From an uncultured Desulfuromonadales bacterium (GTDB taxonomy: Bacteria; Desulfobacterota; Desulfuromonadia; Desulfuromonadales; Geopsychrobacteraceae), in contig CALZHQ010000006.1 in NCBI GenBank assembly GCA_945787295.1, positions 1 to 64,000 on the forward strand: 64,000 bases of DNA, in the 5' to 3' direction. Below, one piece after another: positions 9,295 to 18,682 of this stretch. A program made the position numbers and the translations under genes. How positions within the stretch are numbered: position 1 is the stretch's first letter; every line of letters begins with the position of its first letter. The notes under the pieces were generated by a model, which saw nothing but the letters and a program-made list of their open reading frames with translations, searched no databases and was not told where the DNA came from.

Positions 9295-9431
9295 ACGTCT
9301 TTATCCAGAGTGGTGGAGGGAAAAGGCCCTGCGAAGCCACGGCAACCGGCCATTTGAAGCAGATGCGACAGGGGTACCGGTGCCAATTCCTGCTCCGTGA
9401 ACAGCAGTGTTCAGGGGACAGATGAGGACGG
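9295..9431 (+). ncRNA. SAM-I (S-box) riboswitch
   Basis: The conserved core is present in order: CTTTATCCAGAG, GGTGGAGGGA, GGCCCTGCGAAGCC, ACGGCAACCGG, ACCGGTGCCAATTCC and finally AGATGAGGAC. The P1 helix can form between CGTC (9296-9299) and GACG (9427-9430), with adjoining pairs. An intrinsic terminator and then metX follow directly, so S-adenosylmethionine binding should switch off methionine synthesis. The consensus is known for the S-box class; the match was made by eye. Confidence 0.92.
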
Positions 9432-9458
9432 AGCCCACGATACCGAACATTGTATCTC

Positions 9459-9496
9459 AAAGGCCCATCCCATCTTTTTGGGAAGGGCCTTTTTTA
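9459..9496 (+). terminator. Riboswitch expression-platform terminator
   Basis: AAGGCCCATCCCA pairs with TGGGAAGGGCCTT around a short TCTTTT loop, followed by a T-run. It sits 22 bases before the metX start and is the expected regulated terminator of the SAM riboswitch. Confidence 0.9.
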
Positions 9497-9517
9497 TTGC
9501 GCAAAAGGGGAACATGC

Positions 9518-10636
9518 TTGAACGATTCAGTTGGTCTGGTGACAACCGAATATGCAGATTTCGATGTCGAACTGCGGCTCGAAAGCGGGCGGCTGCTCGG
9601 TCCACTGACAATCGCCTACGAAAGCTATGGCCAGCTGGACACGGCTAAGTCGAACGTCATTCTGGTCACCCACGCCTGGACCGGCGACGCGCATGCCGCT
9701 GGCTCCCATAGCGAAGAGGACCGCAAGCCGGGCTGGTGGGATAACATGATCGGCCCAGGCAAGGTTTTCGATACCGACAAATATTTCGTCCTCTGCAGTA
9801 ACGTCATCGGCTCCTGCAAGGGTTCGACCGGACCGACCAGTATCAATCCCCGCACCCAAAAACCGTATCGTTTAAACTTTCCGGCCCTGATGGTTCGCGA
9901 CATGGTCCGCGCCCAGAAGCTGCTGATCGACCGACTGGGCATCAATTCGCTCCTGGCAGTGGTTGGCGGGTCGATGGGTGCAATGCAGGCGCTGGAATGG
10001 GGCATCCATTATCCCGAGCTGGTCCGGTCGGTTATACCGATCGCCGGGACCGGCCGGACCTCTCCGATGGCGATTTCCCTCAACGCTTTGGCCCGGCAGG
10101 CGATCTTTAACGATCCACTCTGGAAAAAAGGCAATTACCGCACCGAGCATCCGCCAGCCGACGGTCTGGCCCTGGCCCGCGCGGTGGGGCATATCTCTTT
10201 TCTCTCCGATACCTCGATGAACCTCAAATTCGGGCGGCGTTTTTCGGTGCGGGACGGGATGTTCGATTTTTTCGGCAAGTTCGAGATCGAACGCTACCTC
10301 GACTACAACGGCGGCAACTTTGTCGACCGTTTCGACACCAACTCGTTTCTCTACCTGGCCAAAGCCCTCGATCTCTACGACGTTGCCTGGAATTTCGATT
10401 CCTTCAGTGACGCCCTCGATCGGCTCAACTGTCCCTCACTCTGGTTTGCCTTCAGCTCCGACTGGCTTTACACCCCACAGCAGACCGAAGAGGTGGTCAA
10501 CGAACTGCAGCGACTGGGCAAACCGGTCGACTACCGGCTGATCCAGTCGGATTACGGGCATGATTCGTTCCTGGTCGAACCGGAGAAATTTATTCCGATA
10601 TTGGCAGAGTTTATTACTGAACAAGCCGAAAAATGA
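9518..10636 (+). CDS. metX: Homoserine O-acetyltransferase
   Basis: Acylates homoserine for methionine synthesis in the cytoplasm. It is an alpha/beta-hydrolase fold enzyme of 372 residues. The nucleophile Ser152 lies in [12 protein letters not shown] and the catalytic His is near 348 in [13 protein letters not shown]. The start must lie after the riboswitch terminator. The only well-placed in-frame start is TTG at 9518, with AAGGGG seven bases upstream; the nearby ATG at 9514 is out of frame. The family alternates between acetyl and succinyl donors, and the donor cannot be settled by eye. metW, often adjacent in proteobacteria, is absent here. A SAM-I riboswitch controls it. Confidence 0.93.
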   Translation: MNDSVGLVTTEYADFDVELRLESGRLLGPLTIAYESYGQLDTAKSNVILVTHAWTGDAHAAGSHSEEDRKPGWWDNMIGPGKVFDTDKYFVLCSNVIGSCKGSTGPTSINPRTQKPYRLNFPALMVRDMVRAQKLLIDRLGINSLLAVVGGSMGAMQALEWGIHYPELVRSVIPIAGTGRTSPMAISLNALARQAIFNDPLWKKGNYRTEHPPADGLALARAVGHISFLSDTSMNLKFGRRFSVRDGMFDFFGKFEIERYLDYNGGNFVDRFDTNSFLYLAKALDLYDVAWNFDSFSDALDRLNCPSLWFAFSSDWLYTPQQTEEVVNELQRLGKPVDYRLIQSDYGHDSFLVEPEKFIPILAEFITEQAEK

Positions 10637-10698
10637 CTTCGCAGGGGAGCATCGACGACGAATACAAAAAGGGTGGCTTTGCTTAAGGATCCTCCCTT

Positions 10699-10863
10699 TT
10701 ACTTACCGAACAGGTCGAGTTGTTGAAACTTGTGTTTTTCCGATTTGAACGGCCGCGGTTGAAACCTTGGACACTCAAGCATTACAACCGCCACTGGCTG
10801 CTTGCATTGCCGGATACAACGGCCGCAGAGCTTGTTGATTTCTTCTGTTTTATTTTCAGTCAT
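10699..10863 (-). CDS. Small cysteine-rich protein, 54 aa
   Basis: A short gene lying convergent with metX. It begins MTENKTEEINKLCGRCIRQC and continues with a second Cys-Pro motif (VVMLECPRFQPRPF), ending LDLFGK. The pattern CxxCxxxC plus a later CP suggests a small metal-binding (zinc ribbon-like) protein. GGGG lies five to eight bases upstream of the ATG. Codon choice and the spaced cysteines make it look like a real gene. I do not recognise a named family, though short proteins with an LC-x2-C-x3-C and CPR pattern seem common in this group. The overlapping plus-strand frame (10720-11010) lacks such features. Confidence 0.7.
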   Translation of the reverse strand: MTENKTEEINKLCGRCIRQCKQPVAVVMLECPRFQPRPFKSEKHKFQQLDLFGK

Positions 10864-11006
10864 AAAAACCCCATAGCTCAGTGCAGTCTACTGCAGAGTG
10901 GCCGAGACTGGCAAGCGTTCAGATGCAATCAACTGTTGTCCCGCCCTTGGCAAAATGCTAAATTATTAAAATATCTTTTTGTAATTGAACAGGTCCCGGC
11001 GACAAG

Positions 11007-11825
11007 ATGACTTCTCCAATGCTTGAAATCACCATTCTCGGATCAGGAACCAGCACCGGCATCCCGGTCGTCGGCTGCGATTGCCCGGTCTGCCAATCGG
11101 CAGACCCACGCAACAGACGAACCCGTTGCAGTGCCCTGATCAATTATGGGCCACGCAACATCCTGATCGACACCGCCACCGACCTGCGGCAGCAGGCACT
11201 GCGGGAGAATATCTGCCACATCGATGCGGTCCTCTATACTCACAGTCACGCCGACCACATGCACGGCATCGATGATTTGCGCGGTTTCAACCTCAGACAA
11301 AAAGAGCCGATTCCGCTGTACGGCTCCCCGCGCACTCTGGAGCGGGTGCGGGACAACTTCAATTATATTTTTGCAGACATCGAAAAGCCCGGCTATGTTC
11401 CCCGGCTCAGTCTGCATCCGATCGAAGCAGCGTTCCAGCTGTTCGAGCTGACGATCGTGCCGATCCCGTTACTCCATGGTGGTATGCAGGTCTTCGGCTA
11501 CCGCTGTGGCCCCTTCGCCTACCTGACCGATTGCAACGGCATCCCGGATGAGTCGCTACCACTGCTTGAAAACCTTGACCTACTGATACTCGACGGACTG
11601 CGTTTCAAACCGCACAACACCCATTTCAACATCCCGCAAGCGATTCAGATGGCGCAGAAGATCGGTGCCCGACAAACCCTGCTGACCCACCTCAGCCATG
11701 ACGTCGATCACCCTCGCCACGATCCACAACTGCCGGACGGAATCAATTTTGCTTTTGATGGTCAACGCTTTTCTCTCGAGCTGTCACAGACGACCGAAGA
11801 GCCGTTAAAGAGACAGCTGCCATGA
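11007..11825 (+). CDS. MBL-fold metallohydrolase, PhnP-like
   Basis: Cytoplasmic metallo-beta-lactamase-fold hydrolase of 272 residues. It opens with ITILGSGTSTGIPVVGC, typical of the PhnP/phosphoribosyl cyclic phosphodiesterase group. A GCDCPVC segment follows (zinc-binding loop in PhnP), then the metal motif HSHADH near residues 78-83. Later His and Asp ligands are in LLHGG, TDCNG and THLSHD. The exact substrate is not known; cyclic phosphodiesters are plausible. The start could be this ATG or the one four codons later. Its stop overlaps the ATG of the next gene by four bases, so the two are translationally coupled. Confidence 0.85.
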   Translation: MTSPMLEITILGSGTSTGIPVVGCDCPVCQSADPRNRRTRCSALINYGPRNILIDTATDLRQQALRENICHIDAVLYTHSHADHMHGIDDLRGFNLRQKEPIPLYGSPRTLERVRDNFNYIFADIEKPGYVPRLSLHPIEAAFQLFELTIVPIPLLHGGMQVFGYRCGPFAYLTDCNGIPDESLPLLENLDLLILDGLRFKPHNTHFNIPQAIQMAQKIGARQTLLTHLSHDVDHPRHDPQLPDGINFAFDGQRFSLELSQTTEEPLKRQLP

Positions 11826-13645
11826 ATACCGAGTTACGGCTGCACGGCCGGATGAATGACAGCGTCGAATATTATGCGACGGCGGCCGGAAGCCTGAATG
11901 CACACCACCATTTTTACCAAATTTCCGACCAGGAACTGCGCTTTTTCGCCCCTGGCAATGAGCTGACTCTCGATGGCAAAGGGGTCCGCCAACAAGGCAA
12001 CGGCGGCGCGTTCTGCGAGTACATGTTCGGTGTCGAACAACCGCTGGCCGATCTAACCAAAGGTGGCATTGTCAACCGCCTGATTCTGCTCGGCGCCCAG
12101 TATGATGACGACGGCAGCCTGAAGATCGGAGATCAGAACCGTTCGGAGCGGACCTACGATCAGGTCTTTTTTGAAGGACACGCGGTCTTCAACTGTTTCT
12201 TTTTTATCGATGGCCTCAGCGGCAAAACGCATGCTCAGCGGCAGAAACAGATCCTGCGCAAGCTGGGAAAAACCCTGAAGCGGCTCACCAACCTCAATCA
12301 GCGGGACGATTCTCAACTGGTCTCGGAACTGCTGACTCAACTGCCTGAACAGTGCACCATCTACCTGGTGCGGTTGATCAACACCCGCCACCGGCGCTAC
12401 TTGCAGGAATTTCAAAGCCTTTATTATCAACATCGGACGATTCCCGAGGATATTTTTACCAACTTACAATCCCTGGCCAACGACATGGGGATCGACCGCT
12501 ACCAGCAGGAGCGGATCCGTATCGATGTCATGTACCGGCATCGCGACAACTACCGGATCATCGATGAGTACAAAAAGATCCTGATCGATTGTCACCTGCA
12601 GGGCGTCCTCGGCACCGAGCAGCATGCCCGCCTGACCCGGTTGAAAACTCTGTCCGTGCGCAACAAAATTCCGTCAGCGCTGTTTCTGACCCTTGACGAT
12701 CTGCTTAAAGTCGAACCGGAGAAAACCACCGTGGTTCCAGACTACATCAGCACCACCCAGAAGATCCTGCAGTCCATCTTTCGAAACGGTAAAAAAACCA
12801 AAGCAGGAGTCTCCGCAGAGGACATGGAACAGCTGCTGTTTGCCAAACTTCAGGCGCATCGTAACCGCGATCACTCATTCGAACAGCTGCTGCTCGAAAC
12901 CGGAAGAATCTGCGATGAACAGATCCGTGACGGCGCACCACTGACCCTGCTGGAAAACTTTTCCTACATCATCACCTTTTTCGACCGCTACGACAGTACC
13001 TCATCCCATCTCAGCCAGATGGCGTTTATGGAGAACTTTCGCCTGAGCGAAGATATTCTGCGCAGCCTGCTCGGTAGCCAGCAAGCGTTCAACGAACTGC
13101 AGGAAGGCCTGTTCGGTCGGCTGTTCTTTGATGAAATCCTCGACAACGGGTATCTCGGCCGCTTCGGCCGGCGTAAACTGTCCTGCCTGCAGAAAGGACT
13201 GGCTGAAGTTGCTTCCGGGAGCTCATCCCTGCAGGATCTGGGCAACCAGGCAAAACAACTTGATGCCGAAGAGCGGCTTTACAATACGGTGCTGAAAAAC
13301 GCCAAGGAACGGATTCGCAATCGCTACTCCCGTTACGAAACGCCATCTGAACAGGAAGAATTATTCAGCGACCTGAGTGACGAACTGCTGGTGCGCGGCA
13401 TCATCAGCGACCTGCTCGACCCGAAACTGTTCCGCAGCGTTATTCACGACATCAAAAAAGAGGCGATCTACCTGCACAGCCTGTTGCCGGAAATCATCTC
13501 CTCACAAGACAGGAAGCTGCGCGAAGACTTCCTCAGCAACAGTGGCCTCGACCGTTTCTATGTCGAGGAGCTGGAAAGAGAGTATTTCACCCTCAATCAG
13601 ATCGATCTCGATCATTTACATCAACTCCGGTCGGGAAGCAGCTGA
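11822..13645 (+). CDS. Large protein of unknown function (possibly TIGR04442-like)
   Basis: Soluble protein of 607 residues with no signal peptide or membrane segment. It is rich in charged helices, with hydrophilic stretches such as NAKERIRNRYSRYE and a helical C-terminus (DLLDPKLFRSVIHDIKKEA). I recognise no catalytic motif. The overall look matches an uncharacterised family found in Geobacter-type genomes that I recall as TIGR04442, but I cannot confirm this. It overlaps the PhnP-like gene by four bases and is followed after 84 bases by an EF-G paralogue, which hints at a link to RNA or translation but proves nothing. Confidence 0.7.
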   Translation: MNTELRLHGRMNDSVEYYATAAGSLNAHHHFYQISDQELRFFAPGNELTLDGKGVRQQGNGGAFCEYMFGVEQPLADLTKGGIVNRLILLGAQYDDDGSLKIGDQNRSERTYDQVFFEGHAVFNCFFFIDGLSGKTHAQRQKQILRKLGKTLKRLTNLNQRDDSQLVSELLTQLPEQCTIYLVRLINTRHRRYLQEFQSLYYQHRTIPEDIFTNLQSLANDMGIDRYQQERIRIDVMYRHRDNYRIIDEYKKILIDCHLQGVLGTEQHARLTRLKTLSVRNKIPSALFLTLDDLLKVEPEKTTVVPDYISTTQKILQSIFRNGKKTKAGVSAEDMEQLLFAKLQAHRNRDHSFEQLLLETGRICDEQIRDGAPLTLLENFSYIITFFDRYDSTSSHLSQMAFMENFRLSEDILRSLLGSQQAFNELQEGLFGRLFFDEILDNGYLGRFGRRKLSCLQKGLAEVASGSSSLQDLGNQAKQLDAEERLYNTVLKNAKERIRNRYSRYETPSEQEELFSDLSDELLVRGIISDLLDPKLFRSVIHDIKKEAIYLHSLLPEIISSQDRKLREDFLSNSGLDRFYVEELEREYFTLNQIDLDHLHQLRSGSS

Positions 13646-13729
13646 TGAGAGCAGCAAAACCGGTCAAGCTCTGCTAAGCTTAGCAAGTTGTTTTGATTCA
13701 CCTTTATTCGCCGCGCCAGGGGGCCCGTC

Positions 13730-15796
13730 ATGGCAGACGTCAACCGCAACCAGATCCGCAATTTTGGCATCATTTCACACATTGATGCCGGCAAAACAAC
13801 TGTCTCCGAACGGATCCTCTTTTACACCGGGGAAATCCACAAGATGGGCGAAGTCCACGACGGTATGGCGGTTATGGACTGGATGGAGCAGGAGCAGGAA
13901 CGAGGCATCACCATCACGGCTTCCGCAACCTGCTGCCGCTGGCGCGACTACACCTTCAACCTGATCGACACCCCCGGCCACATCGACTTTACCGTCGAAG
14001 TGGAGCGCTCCCTGCGCGCCCTCGATGGCGCCGTGGCAATCTTCAGCGCGGTTGAAGGGGTCCAGCCGCAGAGTGAATCGGTCTGGCGGCAGGCCGATCG
14101 CTACCAGGTCCCACGTATCTGCCTGATCAACAAAATGGATCGGATCGGTGCCGACCACAGAGCGGTGTTGATCGCCATGATCGAAAAGCTGCATGCCAAA
14201 CCGGTACTGCTCCAGCTGCCTCTCGGTATCGAAGATGACTTCCGCGGTGTTATCGATCTGGTTCATGAAAAAACCATCCTGTTCGCCGAGGATGATCTCG
14301 GGCAGACTTTGGTCGAGGGTGAGATCCCCGAAGAATTGCGCGAGGAAGCACAGCAGGCCCGCGAGCGGATCATTGAAATCGCCGCCGATTACGACGACAG
14401 CATCCTGAACGACTTTCTCGAGGGTGAGCCGATTGCCGGAGACAGGCTACTACCGGCACTCCGCCAAGGCGTGATCAGCTGCCAGATAGCGCCAGTCCTG
14501 CTCGGCTCGGCACTCCGCAACAAAGGGGTTCAGCCAGTTCTCGATGCCATCTGCGCGCTGCTGCCATCACCTCTCGACACCCCACCGGCTGACGCCACCC
14601 GGCTGGACAATCAATCGCAACAAGTGATTGAAAGCGACCCCAAAGGTCCGCTCTGTGCCTTGGCATTTAAAGTTCTCGCCGATGAAGGCCGCAAGCTGAC
14701 CTACCTGCGGCTTTATTCCGGCAGCGTGAAACCGGGCGACTCGGTCTACAACAGCCGAACCCTCAGTGAAGAGAAGGTCGCCCGCCTGTTCCGCATGCAT
14801 TCGCACAAACGTGAGCGGATCGACCATGCCGTGGCTGGCGATATCGTCACCGCGACCGGCTTGAAAAACGTTCTCACCGGCGACACCATCAGCCTTTCCG
14901 GCACCCCGCTGCAACTGGCCGGCCTGGAATATCCGGAACCGGTTGTCTCTTTGGCGGTAGAGCCGAAGACTGTCGATGACCGCGACAAGCTGCCGCCGGC
15001 GCTGGAAAAACTGCAATGGGAGGACCCGACCTTCCTGGTCAAAGAAGATCCGGAAACCGGACAGACGCTGCTGACCGGCATGGGCGAGCTGCATCTGGAG
15101 GTGGTGGTGAAAAGGCTGGAAACCGATTTTGGCGTCGGTGCCCAAACAGGGCGGCCGCAGGTCGTCTACCGCGAGACCCTGACCAGAGCCAGTCGTCAGC
15201 ACGAACTGTTTGAACGGGAGATCGACGGCAGGATGCATTACGGCGAAGCCACCATCGCCATCGAACCGCTGCCCCGCCGCAGCGGCCTGCAGATCGAGAT
15301 CGGTCAAGCGGTACAACAACAGTGGCCAGAGGAAGAGAGAGAGTTGTTGCAGCAAAAGATCGCTGCCGCCTGCCAGTCCGGGCCGATCTCCGGCTATCCT
15401 TTGACAGATTTGAAACTGACCCTTACCGAGGCGCCGTACGACAGCAACAAGACGACGGAACTCGGGACCTCTGCAGCCATCAATCGGGCCATCAGCCAGG
15501 CGCTGAAGAATGGCAAGCCGACCTTGCTGGAACCGGTGATGAAATTGGAACTGACCGCGCCAGTTGATTACACCGGCCGGGTCATGGGCAGCCTGCAACA
15601 AAAGCGCGGCCAGGTCGAAGGTGTCACCTCACGGCCGGGTCAGGATGTCACCCGCGCCACGGTACCACTGCTGGAAATGTTCGGCTACATGACCGAACTG
15701 CGTAGCGCCACCAAGGGGCAGGGCAGCTTTACCATGGAGTTTTCCCACTTCGATCAGGCCCCGGCAGAAACCCTGCAAAAATACGGTTTGAAGTAG
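13730..15796 (+). CDS. fusA: Elongation factor G paralogue
   Basis: Ribosome-dependent translocation GTPase of 688 residues. G1 is HIDAGKTT (17-24), the switch region reads EQERGITI, G3 DTPGHIDF and G4 NKMD. Domains II-V follow at normal length, including [20 protein letters not shown] and a C-terminal [20 protein letters not shown]. It is not beside rpsL, rpsG or tuf, so it is probably a second copy rather than the str-operon gene. Such paralogues may act in recycling or replace the main factor under some conditions. A short palindrome (TGCTAAGCTTAGCA, 13672-13685) sits upstream. Confidence 0.9.
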   Translation: MADVNRNQIRNFGIISHIDAGKTTVSERILFYTGEIHKMGEVHDGMAVMDWMEQEQERGITITASATCCRWRDYTFNLIDTPGHIDFTVEVERSLRALDGAVAIFSAVEGVQPQSESVWRQADRYQVPRICLINKMDRIGADHRAVLIAMIEKLHAKPVLLQLPLGIEDDFRGVIDLVHEKTILFAEDDLGQTLVEGEIPEELREEAQQARERIIEIAADYDDSILNDFLEGEPIAGDRLLPALRQGVISCQIAPVLLGSALRNKGVQPVLDAICALLPSPLDTPPADATRLDNQSQQVIESDPKGPLCALAFKVLADEGRKLTYLRLYSGSVKPGDSVYNSRTLSEEKVARLFRMHSHKRERIDHAVAGDIVTATGLKNVLTGDTISLSGTPLQLAGLEYPEPVVSLAVEPKTVDDRDKLPPALEKLQWEDPTFLVKEDPETGQTLLTGMGELHLEVVVKRLETDFGVGAQTGRPQVVYRETLTRASRQHELFEREIDGRMHYGEATIAIEPLPRRSGLQIEIGQAVQQQWPEEERELLQQKIAAACQSGPISGYPLTDLKLTLTEAPYDSNKTTELGTSAAINRAISQALKNGKPTLLEPVMKLELTAPVDYTGRVMGSLQQKRGQVEGVTSRPGQDVTRATVPLLEMFGYMTELRSATKGQGSFTMEFSHFDQAPAETLQKYGLK

Positions 15797-15814
15797 CAAG
15801 CGAACTGATCAGCT

Positions 15815-17412
15815 TCAGGCGGCACGATGCTCGCGGCCGGTTTTACGCAGGTAATATTCGTAATCACCCTCGTAAGCAATCATCTCCCCCCGATCGATGG
15901 CAAACACCCGCCCCACCAGGCAGCGCAGGAAATGGCGGTCGTGGCTGACCAGCAGCAGGGTCCCGGTAAAATTCTGCAGCGCCGCCAGTAACACTTCACG
16001 TGACTGTATGTCGAGATGGTTGGTCGGTTCGTCAAGAATCAGCAGGTTGAGCGGGCGGCCGAGCAGAGTCGCCAGCACCAGCCGTGATTTTTCCCCGCCG
16101 GAGAGTTTGTCGACCCGTTTGTCAACATCATCCCCTTGGAACAGAAAAGCCGCGCAGAGGTTACGCAGCACACCGATCGTCTGCAGCGGCAGGGCATCCT
16201 GGACCGTTTCGAAAACGGTCTTCTGCGGATCGAGCAGGTCCATCGAATGCTGACTGAAATAGCCGAGCTGGACATTGGCGCCGATCGTTGCGGTTCCCGC
16301 AGTCGGCTCGATTTCTCCAGCCAGGTTTTTCAGAAAGGTCGACTTACCGGCACCATTGATCCCGACAACGGCAATCTTGTCACCACGCCGAACCATTCCC
16401 GAGACCCCTGAATTTTGCTCAGGTTGTCGATTGCGATCACATCATCACCACTGCGCGGCGGCGGGGAGAATTCAAAACGCACCAGCTTCTGTTCCGGCGG
16501 CAGGACGATCCGGTCGATCTTTTCCAGCTTCTTCACCCGTGACTGAACCTGGGCAGCATGTGAGGCGCGCGCGGCAAAGCGCGCAATGAACTCCTCTTCC
16601 TTGGCCAGCATCTCCTGCTGCCGCCGATAACTGGCCAGCAACTGTTCACGCCGGATTTCCCGCTCACGCAGGTAAAAATCGTAATTGCCACCGTAACTGG
16701 TGATGCTTCCCCCGGCCACTTCAACGACCCGTGCGACCAGCCGGTTCATGAAATCCCGGTCGTGGCTGGTCATCACCAGCGCCCCCTGATACTCATCCGC
16801 CAGCCAGCTTTCCAGCCAGATGATCGATTCCACGTCCAGGTGGTTGGTCGGCTCGTCAAGCAACAGAACATCGGGGTTGAGGGTGAGGATCCGGGCCAGG
16901 GCGATGCGCATCTTCCAGCCGCCACTGAAGGACTCGACCGGCCGCGGATAATCATCCGGGCCGATCCCGAGGCCGGTCAGAACAGCCTGGGCGCGGCTCT
17001 CCAGGTCGTAGCCGCCACGGTATTCGAACTCCTGTTGGCTATCGCCATAACGCTCCAGCAGGTTCGTCATCTCATCCTCAGAGAGTGACTCACACATCTG
17101 CGTTTCCATCTGCTTGATCTGCGCGCCAAGCTTGACCGTTGCCTCAGAAGCAGCAATCACCTCGTCCAAGGCACTGCGCCCCGTCATCTCTCCAACATCC
17201 TGAGAGAAATAACCGATGACGGTCTTTTTGCCACAGCTGATCTCGCCACCATCGACAGCTTCTTCGCCGGTTATCAGTCGGAAGATGGTCGATTTGCCAG
17301 CACCGTTCGGGCCGACCAGGCCGGTGCGACTGCCGGGCAGAATCTGAAAACTGGCGTTTTTGAACAGCACCCGGCTGCCGTGCTGCTTGCTGATATCGGT
17401 CAGATGAATCAT
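15815..17412 (-). pseudogene. ABC-F ATPase gene broken by a short deletion and frameshift
   Basis: The first frame (17412 to about 16405) encodes nucleotide-binding domain one: Walker A GPNGAGKST, signature FSGGWKMRIALA, Walker B LLLDEPTNHLD, then the ABC-F linker. After IDNLSK the frame changes: it reads IQGSREWF and runs on to a stop at 16330. The second frame gives SGVSGMVRRGDKIAVVG, with a second Walker A (GINGAGKST), LSGGEKSRLVLA and LILDEPTNHLD, to 15815. In intact relatives about eight residues of the form xYGxRxVF separate LSK from this segment, so roughly 26 bases seem missing near 16410-16425. ABC-F proteins act on ribosomes or in antibiotic resistance. This copy should make only a truncated first half unless the break is a sequencing error. 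Confidence 0.85.
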
Positions 17413-17574
17413 GGGCTCCCTCGCGAAAAAAAATCATGCACTGTTATCACGATGGAGTTTTTCGGGCAAGAAAAATAAAACAGACAGTTAACGCTAATTG
17501 GGAAGGAATAACATGTTCACAAATATTTAATTTTCACTTTGAAAAGTATGTGGCTTTTATGATCATATGTATTT

Positions 17575-17934
17575 TCAGTACTGCTGATAGATCGCCTGAC
17601 CGTTTTCAACCAACATATCGTTGACATTACGCCATTCATCATGAAGCGCATCGTGGATCCAGATCTCGGCCAGGTAACGGCCATACTTGCCCTTGGCATC
17701 CTGAATCGTTTGTAGCATCACCTCTTTGTCAAGAATCAAGCTACGCAAGTAGTCTCGTGACTGGCGTCCGGCCTCTTTACTCGCACCGCGAATTTCAGGG
17801 GCATTGATCCGGTACAGGCGCAGGATTTCTTTCTTTTTCCAGACCCCGAAACCAAGATCGAGGTCGGCGTGACAGGTGTCACCGTCATAAACCGAAACCA
17901 CGTGAGCCCGATAGTAGTAACACTTTTCGTTCAT
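17575..17934 (-). CDS. SNase-like (thermonuclease family) protein
   Basis: Small nuclease-fold protein of 119 residues. The staphylococcal nuclease pattern is visible: YDGDTCHADLDLG, then LYRINAPEIRG (Arg and Glu of the active site), EAGRQSRDYL, and KYGRYLAEIW with the second catalytic Arg. There is no signal peptide, so it is either cytoplasmic or exported by another route. GGGAGG lies close upstream of the ATG. The gene follows the terminator of the gspAB pair and precedes the broken ABC-F gene on the same strand. The fold assignment is firm; the role in the cell is open. Confidence 0.85.
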   Translation of the reverse strand: MNEKCYYYRAHVVSVYDGDTCHADLDLGFGVWKKKEILRLYRINAPEIRGASKEAGRQSRDYLRSLILDKEVMLQTIQDAKGKYGRYLAEIWIHDALHDEWRNVNDMLVENGQAIYQQY

Positions 17935-17948
17935 CAGTGACCTCCCGC

Positions 17949-17990
17949 AAAAAAAACCGTTAGCTTTTAATGATTAGCATAACGGCTTTT
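17949..17990 (-). terminator. Terminator after gspB
   Basis: On the minus strand GCCGTTATGCTAATC and its partner GCTAACGG form a stem, followed by a run of about eight T residues (A-run 17949-17956 on the plus strand). It lies between gspB and the nuclease gene. Confidence 0.85.
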
Positions 17991-18058
17991 TCGCACTGTT
18001 AAAGTGGAAATCTTCTCATCGCCTCTAGCAGGCAGGCACTGATCAATATGTCCGCTGG

Positions 18059-18676
18059 TTAATTCTCGACAACAGGTCGGCGCGGCAGCAAAAAACGATA
18101 TCCCTCAAAACGAAAGATCGCTCCTTCGAGACTGATCTCTTCGAGCTGATATTTGCCATCCAGCGTTGCCCCTTCGCGCAACATCTGGTCATTGACCCGG
18201 ACCAGACTGGCAGCCCCACTCGATTTATTGAACGCATGCAATGACATGTGTAAAACAGGGATCCGGCGCTGTACCGAAAGTGGCAGCTCTGAGAGCTGAT
18301 AAACCTGCTGATATTCCGAGTTTTCTTCCGGCGACGCGGTTGCTCCAACTTCGGGTTGTTCGCGAACCGGTTCTGATTGTGGCTCAATCCGCGGCACCGG
18401 GCCTAGTTCCGTTTTGCGCGGGACCGTTTCAGCGACGCTCACTGGCGGCGTGGAACTGGCGACATAAGTATCCGGCTCCACGCCCTGCTGCCAGGGCCCG
18501 AAAAACCAGATCAACAAGCCGACATTTATCAACAATACGACGATAAGCAGCAGAATCCAGATCGATCGGCGAGGTTGTGCTGCTGAACCCAGCTCATGGA
18601 CCGCGTCCAATCGCGGTCCGGCCGCATCCTGTCGTTTCTTATCTGACTTTTTTAGCGCATCAAGGATAAACGACAT
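18059..18676 (-). CDS. gspB: General secretion pathway protein B-like
   Basis: Bitopic inner-membrane protein of 205 residues. A short cytoplasmic part starts MSFILDALKKSDKKRQ, the hallmark of GspB/ExeB proteins. One transmembrane helix covers about 39-59, then a Pro/Glu-rich linker, then a C-terminal T2SSB-like domain (HMSLHAFNKSSGAASLVRVND and later YQLEEISLEGAIFRFEGYRF). GspA-GspB complexes help assemble the secretin ring through the peptidoglycan. It lies six bases after gspA on the same strand. No secretin or other type II secretion gene is in the window. Confidence 0.88.
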   Translation of the reverse strand: MSFILDALKKSDKKRQDAAGPRLDAVHELGSAAQPRRSIWILLLIVVLLINVGLLIWFFGPWQQGVEPDTYVASSTPPVSVAETVPRKTELGPVPRIEPQSEPVREQPEVGATASPEENSEYQQVYQLSELPLSVQRRIPVLHMSLHAFNKSSGAASLVRVNDQMLREGATLDGKYQLEEISLEGAIFRFEGYRFLLPRRPVVEN

Positions 18677-18682
18677 AAACGA

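Noticed and set aside
10720..11010. Plus-strand 96-codon frame after metX
   Set aside because: It lies opposite the Cys-rich small gene and looks like the complement of a coding frame.
13672..13685. Palindrome TGCTAAGCTTAGCA before the EF-G gene as a terminator
   Set aside because: Only a 7-base stem with no loop bases and no T-run close by; possibly a protein site, but nothing supports it.
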